This document shows positions 1 to 11,269 of a stretch of DNA of 64,000 bases, piece after piece (the first letter of the stretch is position 1; each line of letters begins with the position of its first letter). The notes under the pieces are model-generated. The model was not told the DNA's origin. It saw only the letters and a program-made list of their open reading frames with translations, and ran no database searches. The stretch is from Clitoria ternatea. Its lineage: Eukaryota > Streptophyta > Magnoliopsida > Fabales > Fabaceae. The translations under genes and the position numbers were made by a program. Where the stretch lies: NCBI GenBank assembly GCA_037962975.1, contig CM075670.1, positions 83,641,501 through 83,705,500 of the forward strand, given 5' to 3'.

Positions 1-913
1 CAGTAACAGGAGAAATAGATAGATCATCTCGCACCTCAATCTCGTCCATCGGGATCACATGTAAAGGATCATAAACATATTTCCTTAACTGCGACACGTG
101 AAACACGTTGTGTAGATTAGCAAGATGTGGAGGGAGTGCTATCCTATAAGCAACCTTACCAATCCGCTCCAACACCTCGTAAGGTCCGATAAATCTAGGG
201 CTCAATTTCCCACTCTTCAACGCCCTTCCAATGCCTTTATCACGCGAGACTTTCAAAAACACATGGTCACCCACTTGAAACTCAAGGGGTTTATGTCTCT
301 TGTCATAATAACTCTTCTGTCTATCTTGAGCAATCCTCATATTCTCTTGTATCTTCTTAATTTGCTCTGTAGTTTCCTGAATGATCTCTGGCCCTAAAGC
401 CAAGTTTTCTCCAACTTCAAGCCAACACAGGGGAGTTCTACACTTCCTTCCATACAACGCCTCATACGGTGCCATACCTATGCTGGAATGGAAGCTGTTA
501 TTGTATGTAAACTCGATCAATGGGAGGAATCTCTCCCAACATCCACCGTGCTCAAGAACACAGGCTCTCAACAAATCCTCCAAGCTTTGTATAGTTCTCT
601 CCGATTGCCCATCGGTTTGAGGGTGATAAGCGGAACTAAGCTTCAACTTAGAACCCAACTCATCATGCAAACGTCCCCAAAACTGAGAAGTAAACCGAGG
701 ATCACGGTCGGATATGATGCTGGATGGAACACCATGTAGTCTAACAATCTCCTTGATGTATATTTGTGCCAATTTCTCCAAAGGACTCTTCATATTAATG
801 GGTAAGAAGTGAGCACATTTTGTCAATCTATCAACAATCACCCATATAGCATCGTTTCCAGCACGAGTTCTGGGTAGTCCAGAAACAAAATCCATAGCTA
901 TACTATCCCATTT
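1..913 (-). pseudogene. Integrase core and C-terminal region of Tekay-like element 1 (cut by window edge)
   Basis: Continues in frame after the TAG at 914-916. On the minus strand one reads the integrase catalytic core (first Asp in AMDFVSGLP, second in SDRDPRF, Glu in GQSERT), then the C-terminal DNA-binding part (QVGDHVFLKVSRDKG, FIGPYEVL, NLHNVFHVSQLRKY). The sequence leaves the window within the chromodomain-like tail. I see no stop between 913 and 1. The homologous, complete tail is at 54980-56023. Confidence 0.88.
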
Positions 914-2587
914 CTAAACAGGGATCTCCAATGGTCTCAAATAACCAGATGGTCTCTGATGTTCGACCTTTGCCTTTTGACAAACAAGGCAAGATGCTAC
1001 AAAATTCGCCACATCACGTTTCAAACCGGGCCACCAAAAGTTCTTCTTCAAATCTTGATACATCTTAGTGGAACCAGGATGAATACTCAATATGCTTTTG
1101 TGAGCTTCCTCAAGTACACGTTTCCTCACATCATCGCTTGAGGGAACATAAATTCGGCCTCTAACACGCCAAATGCCATCTCGACCTTCTTCTATGAACA
1201 AATTCTTCCCTTTTTCTTGGGTCTTTTTCATCTCAATCAAATACTCATCATTGGGTTGTTGCGTCTTCACATATTCAAGAAATTCATTTGCAACCTTCAA
1301 CATCTCCAACACCATTTTCTTGGAAGTGTAAGTCTCCACGCCCACATTCAAATCTCTAAATTGTTCAATCAACTCCATTTCCTTTGCCATCATCATGGAA
1401 ACATGCAATGACTTCCTGCTCAATGCATCAGCAACCACATTTGCCTTACCGGGGTGATACTTCAATTCAAATTCGTAGTCTTTTAGGAACTCCATCCACC
1501 GTCTTTGGCGCATATTCAACTCCTTCTGGTCAAACAAGTATTTAAGGCTTTTGTGATCACTAAAGACCACAAACTTAGAGCCATATAAGTAGTGTCGCCA
1601 CAACTTCAATGCAAACACCACCGCCGCCAGTTCAAGATCATGTGTAGGGTAGTTAACCTCATGCGGTCGCAACTGCCTCGACGCATAGGCTATCACACGC
1701 TCCTTTTGCATCAACACACATCCAAGACCAAGCTTAGATGCATCGCAATATACCACAAATTCATCTGTCAAATTGGGCAATGCTAACACCGGTGCGGTAG
1801 TAAGCCTTAACTTCAACTCTTGGAAACTTTCTTCACATTCACGGGTCCACACAAAAGATTGGTTCTTCCGAGTCAATTTCGTTAGCGGTAAAGCCAAACG
1901 GGAAAACCCTTCAATAAATCTCCGGTAATAACCAGCAAGACCAAGAAAACTCCTTATCTCCGTCACAGACGTTGGCCTTTCCCAAGCCATCACAGCTTCA
2001 ACTTTAGATCTATCCACAGCAACTCCATCAGTTGAAATAACATGTCCAAGAAATTGGACCTCAGACAGCCAAAATTCACACTTAGAGAGCTTCGCATACA
2101 ACTCCTTTTCGCGAAGGATCGTCAACACAAGACGAAGATATCTTTCATGCTCTTCATGACTCTTGGAATACACCAAAATATCATCGATAAACACCACGAC
2201 AAATTGGTCAAGATATTCATGGAAGATGCGATTCATATAACTCATGAAAATCGCAGGGGTATTCGTCACACCAAATGGCATCACTACGTACTCATAGTGT
2301 CCATATCGCGTTCGAAAAGCAGTCTTTGGAATATCTTCGGCCTTCACCCGAATTTGGTGATATCCAGAACGCAAATCAATCTTCGAAAACATAACAGCAC
2401 CCTTCAATTGATCCAATAGATCATCAATACGTGGAAGAGGGTATTTATTCTTAATGGTCAGTTTGTTGAGTTGGCGATAATCAACGCACAATCTCATGCT
2501 CCCATCTTTCTTCTTCACTAGCAATACGGGAGCACCCCAAGGAGACACACTTGGGCGAATAAACTCCCGTTCAAGCAATTCTTCCAC
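914..2587 (-). pseudogene. Reverse transcriptase, RNase H and integrase zinc domain of Tekay-like element 1
   Basis: A 557-codon open stretch in the same frame as gag-protease, opened by the TAA at 2588-2590 and closed by a TAG at 914-916. It contains the RT domain (KYPLPRIDDLLDQL, then FSKIDLRSGYHQI, then the catalytic FIDD box), an RNase H domain (DASKLGLG, SDHKSLKYLF), and the HHCC zinc domain that opens the integrase (HKS, HPG, CLVCQ). The RT catalytic Asp-Asp pair is intact. The TAG is TGG (Trp) in the other copy, just before the integrase core. It is likely dead, since neither stop is at a usual recoding site. Confidence 0.92.
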
Positions 2588-4342
2588 TTACTTTTTCAAT
2601 TCAGCTAACTCCATAGGATACATCCTATAAGGAGCTCGGGAAACAGGTTCTGCACCCGGAATAAGATCAATAGAAAATTCCACTTCTCGTGGAGGAGGTA
2701 ATCCGGGAATTTCTTCCGGAAACACATCGGGAAATTCTGAAACAATAGGAATTCCACCAGATTGGGAAACACCATTCCCATCAACCAAACAGAACATCAC
2801 AAGAAGTTGAGCGATACCTCGCACATCAAAGCCTTCAGTATTAGAGGTTGGGAAAATCACCGTCTTACTATGACAATCCACCAAAACCTTGTTGGTAGAC
2901 AACCAATCCATGCCTAGGATAACATCTAGGTCTTTCATAGGTAAACACACGAAGGATACAACAAATTTTCTACCCTTCAAGTCCATCTCTACATTCTCAC
3001 ATCGAGTCACCGATCTTAAGCAAGCACCAGTCGGTGTAGTCACCAATATTGCACCTTTCATCATACTCACAGGCACTCGCAGGCGCCTCACACAATCTTC
3101 AGAAATAAAAGAGTGCGTAGCACCCGAATCAAATATCACATTAACAACATTACCATATATCTGGCACTCACTTTGGACAAGATCCTCAGCTTGTGCTGCT
3201 TCTTCACCGGTCACGGCAAAGACTCTTCCAGCCATTTGTTGATTAGCACCACGATTTGGGCCATTCCGACCACCATGAGCATTACCTCGGCCGTTTCCAT
3301 TACCACGACCGTTACCACCATTTCGGTTTCCATTTCTTCCACCATTACCGTTTCCACGACCACGGCCTCTAAAAGCACCATAGTCTCCACGGTTTGCATT
3401 ATCACGTGGCACAACATCTGCAACATTCAAAGGACAATCAGGGCGGATATGCCCCGGTTGGTTGCATCTATAGCACACCACTATTTCTTCTTGATTGCAA
3501 TCTCTGGCTAAGTGATTTCCACCACATCTGTAACAACGGAGTCCTTGGCCATCACCTCGGCCACCAACAGCACCATGCCTTCCGCCACCTCGTCCACCTC
3601 TAAAAGAAGAGGACCCACGTACAAATCGTCTGTTGTTTTTAAAATTGTCTTTCTTCTTGAAGCTAGAAGATTGGCCCTTCAACTTATAATCATGCCCCGA
3701 GTAGTTCCTTGGAGCAATATCATTCTCTTCGAAAATTCTGCACTTATCCACAAGAGTAGGAAAACTCCTAATCTCTTGGTGACAAATCGCCTTCTTAATC
3801 TCTTGGTGTAGTCCATTCTCAAACTTAACACATTTCGAAACTTCAGTGCCCTCTTGCTGAAAGGGAGGATAAAACACACATAACTCTTCAAATTTCATAG
3901 CATACTCTTCAACCGACATGCTGCCTTGCTTGAGTTCCATGAATTCAAGCTCTTTCTTGTTTTTGTAACTTGCAGGAAAATATTTCTTAAGAAATTCAGC
4001 TTTGAAATTCTCCCAAGTCAAAGGAGTGTGGGCAGCAGTCATACGCCCACGGGTAAGGATCCACCAAGATTCGGCCTCATTCCGAACCATAAACACCGCA
4101 TATTCCACCTTCTGCGTTTCGGTACATTCCATACTAGCGAATATCCGTTCCAAGTCACGGATCCAAACATCAGCATCTTCTGGTTTATAGCCTCCATGAA
4201 ATTCAGAAGGCTTCCGCTTAAGAAATTGGTCAAGGCCTTGATTCGGCTGACCAACAGGTTGTTGTTGCTGTGCAAGTATATCAGCAAAGCGATTGAAGGC
4301 CTCAATCATAGCAATTGTATCAGGATTGCGCCTATACGCCAT
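2588..4342 (-). pseudogene. gag and protease, with the start of RT, of Tekay-like element 1
   Basis: About 584 codons from the ATG at 4342 to a TAA at 2590-2588. An in-frame GTG just before the ATG is not needed: the ATG is followed by the same codons in the second copy and lies 8 nt after a candidate splice acceptor. Residues 1-230 are a retrotransposon gag domain. A basic, Gly/Arg/Asn-rich stretch follows, with two zinc knuckles near residues 270-300: the first is CX2CX3HX4C, the second the usual CX2CX4HX4C. The aspartic protease motif DSGATHS lies near residue 403. The ORF then runs into the N-terminal RT linker. The closing TAA is CAA in the copy at 47340-59893, so it is a C-to-T nonsense mutation, not a natural end. 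Confidence 0.92.
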
Positions 4343-4637
4343 CACTCAATCTATATACAACAACGTGAACATAATTAGAAACTTAAGGTTCCTTCACTCA
4401 GTGTGCATACATATCATTCATCATTAACCTCATTGACATAAGTATCATCATAATGTATTTAATAATTAGAAGGTAAATATGAGAAAGGAATTGCCTGGCC
4501 GGGCTTAACAACAATCATTTAATAATCTCATTTCAATAACTACCTTCATAACTCATCCATATAATTCACAAATCAATCAGCCATAAGTAATGTATACATG
4601 GATAACATCATTTATAATCATATCAAGAGCAATGAAT

Positions 4638-4649
4638 GCTCTGATACCA
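4638..4649 (-). other. Primer binding site, tRNA-Met type
   Basis: On the minus strand this reads TGGTATCAGAGC, the usual complement of the 3' end of plant initiator tRNA-Met. It lies 3 bp inside the LTR end at 4653, as in the other Tekay-like copy, and so fixes the LTR/internal border. Confidence 0.92.
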
Positions 4650-4915
4650 GGTTGAGACGCCCCAAACCCCCAATTAAACTAGGGGAAAATTTTTCGCGTC
4701 TTTGAAAATGTTAATAAATCCGATAATTAAAGTGGTGAAGTATTTTTCACCAAAGCCCCGGATCTAGAATGAACCACTCCCATATATGGAGATATGAGAG
4801 GGTGAAACTAAAATGTAAATCTTTCAATCAAAATCAGCGGAAGAATTGTCCAATTTGACTTAATCATTGGCTAATTGATTTTCAAGAGGAGGAGTTTCAT
4901 AAAAATGTGAAATAC

Positions 4916-4926
4916 ACTTATATAAT
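4916..4926 (-). promoter_or_regulatory. TATA-like box downstream of the palindrome array (minus strand)
   Basis: The minus strand reads GATTATATAAG here, about 115 bp after the last word of the array and about 260 bp before the LTR end. It is a plausible core promoter that would give a short R-U5. A second candidate, TATAAAA near 8292-8298, lies early in the LTR; which one is used cannot be decided from sequence. Confidence 0.4.
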
Positions 4927-5039
4927 CTCAAGAGCCAAAACACTACTCCTCAATACTTTTAAAATAATATTTAAGGAAGAAATAATGCATAACATTTTAA
5001 AATTTATCTTAAAATAACAAAATGAGAATCAGGAGCATA

Positions 5040-5557
5040 CTCGCTCAGGCGCGACTCAAGTCGCTTGAGCGAGCCAGCGTGCACACGCTTGAGCGAACGC
5101 TGAGTGGCTTTGAGCGAGAGAGAGAAATAAGTATCAGGGCTCAACTCGCTTGAGCGAGCCCTGCCTCGCTTGAGCGAGACACGAATGAATGCTTGAGCGA
5201 AGGAGGCGAGACGCTTGAGTGAAGAAGGAAAGGAGCAACAAGGGTCGATCTCGCTTGAGCGGCCCAAGGCTCGCTTGAGCGAGATTGGTCCAGAAACGTT
5301 GAGGACTCTCTGGCCAATTTTCGCTTGGGCGAGGCACCACTCGCCTGGGCGAAAATCCTCCAGAATCAACTCTCCTTCTCCCTCGCTTGAGCGCTGCCCT
5401 TAACGCCTGGGCGAAAATTGTCCAGAATCAAAATACTGATTCTGTGGCAATCTCGCTTGGGCGAATTGCTCGTTCGCTTGAGCGAATTTGGGGCAGAAAC
5501 GAATCCCCTGTTCCACAACAATCTCGCTCGGGCGAGGTTGCTACTCGCTTGAGCGAG
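5040..5557. repeat. Paired inverted-repeat array, word CTCGCTTGAGCGAG
   Basis: About 18 copies of a 14-bp word with arms CTCGCT/AGCGAG and a 2-base centre, with variants such as TTCGCTTGGGCGAA. Word starts fall at about 5040, 5060, 5084, 5104, 5145, 5165, 5188, 5210, 5250, 5270, 5320, 5340, 5382, 5402, 5452, 5473, 5523 and 5544. Most sit as pairs 20-24 bp apart separated by 40-50 bp. Spacers between pairs often hold CCAGAA or CTGCAGAA. Read as protein the array gives SLKR/LARSSE-like peptides, which I treat as meaningless. Confidence 0.9.
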
Positions 5558-6594
5558 TTCTGCAGAAACTCAGCAGAAAACGAAAATTCAATTGAACAAC
5601 ACACATACAACATTAATTCCTTCTAATTTGGCCTCACATAAGACCCTACCTCATTTCATTGTGCATGTACCAACTCATACCATAATATAATCTAAAACTA
5701 CATAATCCTTTCATTGAATCAAATACCACCAACATCATCATGCTAATATGGATTCCATACATATAATTTAAATTCATCATCAAATCACATGCATTCCCTA
5801 CATACATCTATCTTCCACATCATTCCACAAGTTCCATAATATAGCATGAAAACACAACATCCATTCAATTAACAAAGTAAAGTATTCAGATTCATTCTTT
5901 ACATCTTTTGGGTCATGAATGAAAATTGTCATTACCCAAACATGCCCAATTTTCTTCCATGACCTCCAAAATTACCAACATTACAAAATTGAGTATATAG
6001 ACCTCATATACTCTACAAAACAGATTTCATGCCGGCCAAGGCTTACACATTCCTATCCATATTTTACCTTCTTCATACTCGGCCTCCAAAAGTTGTAGGA
6101 TTTAAGTCATACCTACATCAACTTTAAAAATGGCAACGGGGAGGTGAGTAACATAATCCAAATGAATTAAAGTCATACATTAGGACGAAATACATGTATA
6201 CTTGCATAATTAGCAATCATTACACCCCATCATACATTATACACAGTACATCTTATAATTTCAAGTATACATTCACATTATCAATCATTTGGATTGCCTA
6301 ACACACACATCGGGTTAGTATTCAACTCTTTCCCCTTTCAACTCTCATTCATCCGTTGCCACCAAGGGCTTTCACCTAGGCATATCTCCAGCTATATGCA
6401 AATGCTCTTAAAGCTAATGCATATGCACAAGAATTTCTTATCAAACAATGCGGATCCGACTGTGGGAAAATATATCATTAAATTAATTGTGGGACAAGCA
6501 TAGGTGTGCTACTATGCCCCTACTGCAGTAGAAAAATTGTGTACACATATATCTCAATTCAAGCATGCTTACATTCTCATAATTTTACTGGTAC

Positions 6595-6890
6595 CAAACC
6601 GCTATCGCCCATCTGTAGCACTAGTCACCCTGTGACTTGCGGATCAACATCGTGGCCTCAACTACCACAAGTGCTACGGGCCCCTCCCGAACACACATCG
6701 AGAGAGCCGTGTCCCGTCGGACACCGAGGTAAACTCGCTCACCATAGAGCCGCCCGCCCACTGGGCCTGCCACATAGGGTGCCTCGTCACCAAACTATGG
6801 ACAGCTTCGTGACTCATACACCGAGTCACAGGGGAAGATCACAATACGCTCGTGCACTGAGCCGCCCTCCCACTGGGCCTGCCTAGTGGA
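6595..6890 (-). repeat. GC-rich conserved island of the Tekay LTR
   Basis: A sharply GC-richer block in an AT-rich LTR, nearly identical to 49061-49345 and 57720-58010. It carries two near-copies of a segment beginning GCGGGCCCAGTGGG about 112 bp apart. An antisense ORF of about 115-127 codons crosses it in all three copies, but I see no protein family in it. Confidence 0.8.
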
Positions 6891-8605
6891 ACCCCCTAAT
6901 ATTCCACATAAACAACTATGATATGCCATGGATGCAATGCAAATGCAAATCAAGTGCATCCTCACACTATGCATCCTAGATGCCACTCCACATTTAATCA
7001 TTCATCACCACCACTTGGTGGATTTCAGTATTCTCAGCATTCTTATCCAATCCCAATTTTCTTTGACTTATTCTCATCAATAGTTAGTGGCATACACATT
7101 CAATAAATCATACACACATATTTGAGATATTCACATCAAAATCTCAATCCACATATGATTGCAAACCATCATCATACTTCGGTAATATAATATTATCACA
7201 TCATTAATTTCATCCCAAACACAATGCCACATAGCAATCATCATTCTAAACGCATTCAAATCACACATATCATATCATCCATTCAAACAACCATTAACAT
7301 AATCACATATACATATTTTCACATCACCAATGGATGAAATCATGCATTTAGAAAAGTTACCCCCTCCTACCTCAAGTGAAGTAGTGATCAACGCGGTTTG
7401 ATGGTCCCGCTTCGTCAATGGGGTCACTTCCTACATCACAATACATTATACAATCAATTTTTCTACTTACTCATTAAGACTTAATTACTTATATATATCA
7501 ATAAATACTTGCTGTTTTTATTAGTATAACTCTCAAAACTCTTTTATTTCATTTTATCCACCATAACCACCATGGGTTAGGTGCCACCATTTATTATTAT
7601 GTACTCAACAACCAAACCCTTTCATGGGTTTCTCCCTTATTAACTTCCATCAACCAAATACCATCACCATTGACCCTTATGCATCACAACTCACATTTAT
7701 TACCCACAATAAATGTTCACCAACCTCCATATACATTTTCCCCCAAATTCATAAAATTAGGGTTTCATAAAATTTCCAACACCTTCATAAATATTCTTCT
7801 CCTTCCAACAATAAATACATCCACTCTATTACTTCTCAAAGAAACCTCATTCTTATACAAACCCACACTAAACTCTTGCATTAAATGCCTTAAATGAACA
7901 TCCATTCACATGCTTGGTTCCCAAAACTCATATTATCATATAACCATGGCAAAAACCCAAGTAACTAGTGAGTATTTCTTACCTTACACCCAAAAACGAA
8001 AATGGGTTCACAAGAGAGAGAGAGAGCTGTGAAAAATGAAGAGAAAGGAGGAGAAGACAGCAACCCTACAAGCCTCCTACAAGCTCCCTTCAAACGAAAA
8101 TGGGGAGGTATGGAAGATGAGCTCAAGTTGCTAGGGTTTTAGAAGGAGAAATTAGAGAATGGAGAAGATGATGATGGAAAGAAGAAGAAGAAAGTGAAGT
8201 GTAATGTCCAACACCATCAGCAATCCCACGTGAATAGAGAAAGGAAAAATGGGGTTTTTGATTTATTTTAATATCATTCATTAAAACTTCAACGTTTTAT
8301 AACCAACAGGTTCTCAGTTCGGGCTCAATACATCATCTGAAAATTATTCCGAATACATATTCAGATTCCCAATATCATTCTCTACAGCCCTGACCAATAT
8401 CATCTCATTCTGAGATACTTGGTCTGACACCCATATCTCAACCGGGCTTAATTTCAGCTTAACCGGTCTCCAAAAGTTACCAAAAATTCCCAAAATCTTA
8501 ATTTAATTATTCTTAATAGTTTGGGACATTAAATACTCCATATACCAATTTCTAATATTTATTCCGGTAATTAATTCTCTATATTTTAAAATTCGGGATG
8601 TTACA

Positions 8606-9421
8606 TCTCACACCAAATTGTTGAGAGTTAGATGCCATCTTCTCAATCAGATTTCTTGCTTCAGCAGCAGTCATATCTCCTAAAGCTCCTCCACTTGCCG
8701 CATCAATCATATTGTGATCAACGTGGTGTAAACCTTCATAGAAGTACAGAAGAAGAAGTTGTTCAGAAATTTGGTGGTGAGGGCAACTTGCACAAAGTTT
8801 TTTAAATCTCTCCCAATATTCATAAAGACTTTCTCCAGAGAGTTGCCTAATGCCAGATATGTCTTTACGGATTGCAGTTGTTCTAGAGGCAGGAAAGAAT
8901 TTTTCCAAGAACATTTTCTTTAAGTCATTCCAACTTGTGATTGATCTTGGAGCAAGGTAATACAACCAATCCTTAGCAACACCCTCTAAAGAATGAGGAA
9001 ACGCTTTAAGATAGACATGGTCTTCTTGAACGTTTTGGGGTTTCATTGTGGAACACACAATGTGGAATTCTTTGAGGTGTTTGTGCGGATCTTCACCCGC
9101 AAGACCATGAAACTTAGGCAACAGGTGTATAAGTCCGGTCTTAAGAATAAAAGGGACATCCTCATCAGGATATTGAATACACAAACTTTCGTAAGTGAAT
9201 TCAGGAGCAGCTAGTTCTCTAAGAGTTCTTTCACGAGGTTCAGCCATATCAGAAAAACTAGCAGTAGTACTTTCAACAGATTCAGAAAAAATACTATCAC
9301 TATCAATATCAACAAAGTTATTATTAAATCTAGCTTCTCTAATTAACCTATGAAAAGTTCTTTCAATTTCAGGATCAAATGAATATAAATGCTCAAAAGT
9401 TCTTCTAGTCATACATAGCAT
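8606..9421 (-). pseudogene. gag of an Athila-like Ty3 retrotransposon, truncated by insertion
   Basis: A 272-codon gag fragment starting at the ATG at 9421. The region FHGLAGEDPHKHLKEF, then KDWLYYL, then FFPASR and ESLYEYWERFKKLC is the typical Athila-lineage retrotransposon gag domain. The reading frame is cut at 8606 by the Tekay LTR; the last few codons of the open frame (8579-8605) are LTR sequence, not gag. The rest of the element (gag end, protease, RT and the other LTR) must lie left of the window beyond the inserted element. The N-terminal 60 residues are acidic and low in similarity, as is common for this family. Confidence 0.92.
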
Positions 9422-9582
9422 ACAACAAGATATTTGATCATGATGAGCAATAAATCATAAGAATCCTAAATCATGCAAAAGAAATAAAATAAACAAACAA
9501 ACAAACAAAAGAAAATTTTTTTTTTATTTTTTTAATAATAAAAAAAATTAATTTGAAACAAGAGTTTTTCCTAAAGATCGTT

Positions 9583-9602
9583 GATCCCCGGCTGCGGCGC
9601 CA
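9583..9602 (-). other. Primer binding site, tRNA-Asp type (Athila/Tat)
   Basis: The minus strand reads TGGCGCCGCAGCCGGGGATC, close to the TGGCGCCGTTGCCGGGGA site typical of Athila and Tat elements, which are primed by tRNA-Asp. It lies 5 bp from the LTR end at 9608 and 160 bp before the gag ATG. It fixes both orientation and lineage. Confidence 0.88.
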
Positions 9603-10586
9603 AAATTTGACGTTTGTATTTTTGCAGTCGTGATTCCGTCAAATTAGTACATTAAAATTAATTAACGTAGTACTAGGGTGTCAACCTAGGTCATTCTCTC
9701 AAGGATCAACACAAAAATTTAGGAAAAATCAAGTCTTAAACTAATTTTTAACGATTAAAAATAAAAACTAAACAACTAAAAATTTTTACAAACATAAGTT
9801 CACTAACATACAATTGGGGGGGTTTGATTGATTTTTGTTGTCACAATTAAAATTAAAACAAGGTAAATAAAGGATTTAAAACAATAAATAACAAGCGATT
9901 GATTTTCTTGGAGTATTGTAAATAAATTTATCCTTGGTTCACTAAAAATAATTTGTATACTCATTAATGTTAATTTCTTAGCTCAATTTGAATTAATCAA
10001 CTAAGCGTCTTTTTCAATTCACAATTCCTTTACTTTCATTTAAAAATGAATATTTTAATCAAGCATCCTAATTAAGCAAAAGGAGTCAAGATCGTAAAAT
10101 CTAGGAATTATTGAGCATACATAAGAACATCGCCTATATACATAATCTATTCTCAAATTATGGAATTAAGCAAACCATAATTATTAAAAGTGATTATGAA
10201 AATATTCATTAAGCATGCATATTTCCTTAATCTATTTTAATTTGAAATCTTATTTTACTCCATTTGAATAATTAAACCGATTAAGCATACAAATTCAATT
10301 AAACAAAATGGAATTAAATAAGTAGAGAATGATTATGAAGAAATAACAATAATAAAAGCATACTATATTAAAATTAGTGACCTCAAAATTACATTACAAC
10401 ATTCTCCAAGAAAATCAATCTAAGGGTTTTAGCCCTCCATAATTACAACTACAACAATAAAACTAACCCGAAAATGAAGAACTTGCTGGAGAAACTCCAA
10501 CAGAGAAGAGAAACAGAGAACGTGTGAAGGAGGGAGGAAGAATTGTGTGAATGAAGAATGGTGTGTCACAAGCCTTCCTCTTGTGC

Positions 10587-10597
10587 CTATTTATAGG
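10587..10597 (-). promoter_or_regulatory. TATA box of the Athila-like LTR
   Basis: The minus strand reads CCTATAAATAG, a strong plant TATA match, about 190 bp downstream of the palindrome array and about 980 bp before the LTR end. Confidence 0.6.
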
Positions 10598-10787
10598 AAT
10601 TAGAAAGCAAAACTAATGCCATAATTAATTCATAATGGAAGATGCACTCTTGAATTTAGAATTCCATGGTGCTCCATTATCAATTTAAGTGCTCCATGAT
10701 CATGCTTAGTGCCTTGCCCAACATCTTTAGTGCATTGCCCACTTTCCAGAAGCTTGAAAACGTGTTTCTGGGCCAATATTGAACGTA

Positions 10788-10993
10788 TGAATCGATTCAA
10801 GAGTGATATGAATCGATTCAAGCTTTCCAAAATGCAATTCTGGGCTAAATTACTCGTATGAATCGATTCATCTAGGGAAAGAATCGATTCATTGCCTTTA
10901 AAACTCAAATGAATCGATTCAATTTGCAAAGTTTCACTTCCTGGGTGCTTTAAATCCGTGTGAATCGATTCAGGAGGGGGATGAATCGATTCA
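10788..10993. repeat. Paired palindrome array, word TGAATCGATTCA
   Basis: Seven copies of a perfect 12-bp palindrome or a one-base variant, starting at 10788, 10809, 10859, 10880, 10910, 10961 and 10982. Spacings are 21, 50, 21, 30, 51 and 21 bp. Since 51 equals 21 plus 30, this looks like an alternating 21/30 array that has lost members. TTCTGGG or TCCTGGG lies between several pairs. The array is about 190 bp upstream (minus strand) of the TATA box. Confidence 0.92.
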
Positions 10994-11269
10994 TCCCCCT
11001 GATTCTCCCTATTTTGTGTATTTTTCCACCCTTTTTGAGATTTTTTTGCATATAGCTTGATTCCTTTGATCCTTAGGCACTTTGATCTTCATTTTGGATT
11101 GGCATTCTTGAGTTTCTTTGATCTATTTTCTTTTGGCACAAATTAACAATCAAATATTACATAAAGATCAAATGATAAAAATGTGTTAAAATGCAATATG
11201 TTACACACTAAGTGATGGCAAATTATACACATTTAAAATGGAGAATTAGAGATAAATCATGCATCATCA

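Larger units (their letters stand above)
1..8605 (-). mobile_element. Tekay-like Ty3/gypsy LTR retrotransposon 1 (partial, 3' end left of window)
   Basis: A chromovirus-type Ty3 element in reverse orientation. Read on the minus strand it runs 5' LTR (8605 to 4653), tRNA-Met-type primer binding site (4649-4638), gag-protease-RT-RNase H-integrase (4342 to below 1). The order RT before integrase, the FIDD reverse-transcriptase box and the integrase tail (chromodomain-like in the related copy at 54980-56023) place it in Ty3, Tekay/Del clade. Its proteins are nearly identical to those of the complete copy at 47340-59893. It is inserted in an Athila-like gag gene; the five bases to its right, TCTCA at 8606-8610, should recur at its unseen left end. 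Two nonsense mutations break the coding region, so it is non-autonomous. Confidence 0.93.
4653..8605 (-). repeat. 5' LTR of Tekay-like element 1 (3953 bp)
   Basis: Bounded on the minus strand by TGTAACATCC (8605) and GGGGCGTCTCA (4653). About two thirds, from 8605 down to about 5880, matches the LTRs of the copy at 47340-59893 closely. The last 150-200 bp next to the primer binding site also match. The stretch in between, about 4870-5870, does not match and carries a different palindrome array. On the minus strand a TATAAAA box lies near 8292-8298, a CT-rich leader near 8000-8200, and a splice donor at 7982. Confidence 0.93.
8606..11269 (-). mobile_element. Athila-like Ty3/gypsy retrotransposon (5' part only)
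   Basis: On the minus strand: LTR (11269 to 9608), primer binding site matching tRNA-Asp (9602 to 9583), leader, gag (from 9421), then interruption by Tekay-like element 1 at 8605. The right end abuts Copia gag sequence at 11270, so the element is inserted in that Copia element. CTGGT (11270-11274) is the expected target duplication to look for at its other end. The exact right boundary (CATCATCA at 11262-11269) is uncertain by a few bases because of the CATCAT run. Confidence 0.85.
9608..11269 (-). repeat. LTR of the Athila-like element (about 1.66 kb)
   Basis: Minus-strand ends are TGATGATGC (right) and ACGTCA (left), the latter directly before the tRNA-Asp site. It holds a TGAATCGATTCA array (10788-10993) and, downstream on the minus strand, a good TATA box CCTATAAATAG at 10597-10587. 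A leader follows through about 10440-10560. The rest is AT-rich and noncoding. Confidence 0.82.

Noticed and set aside
2889..4190. Plus-strand open frames of 60-150 codons across gag
   Set aside because: Shadows of the minus-strand gag-protease frame of element 1; mirror shadows occur opposite gag in element 3.
5004..5626. Open frames on both strands giving SLKR/LARSSE-rich peptides
   Set aside because: They are translations of the CTCGCTTGAGCGAG array; periodicity is at the DNA level and the frames are short and unsupported by domains.
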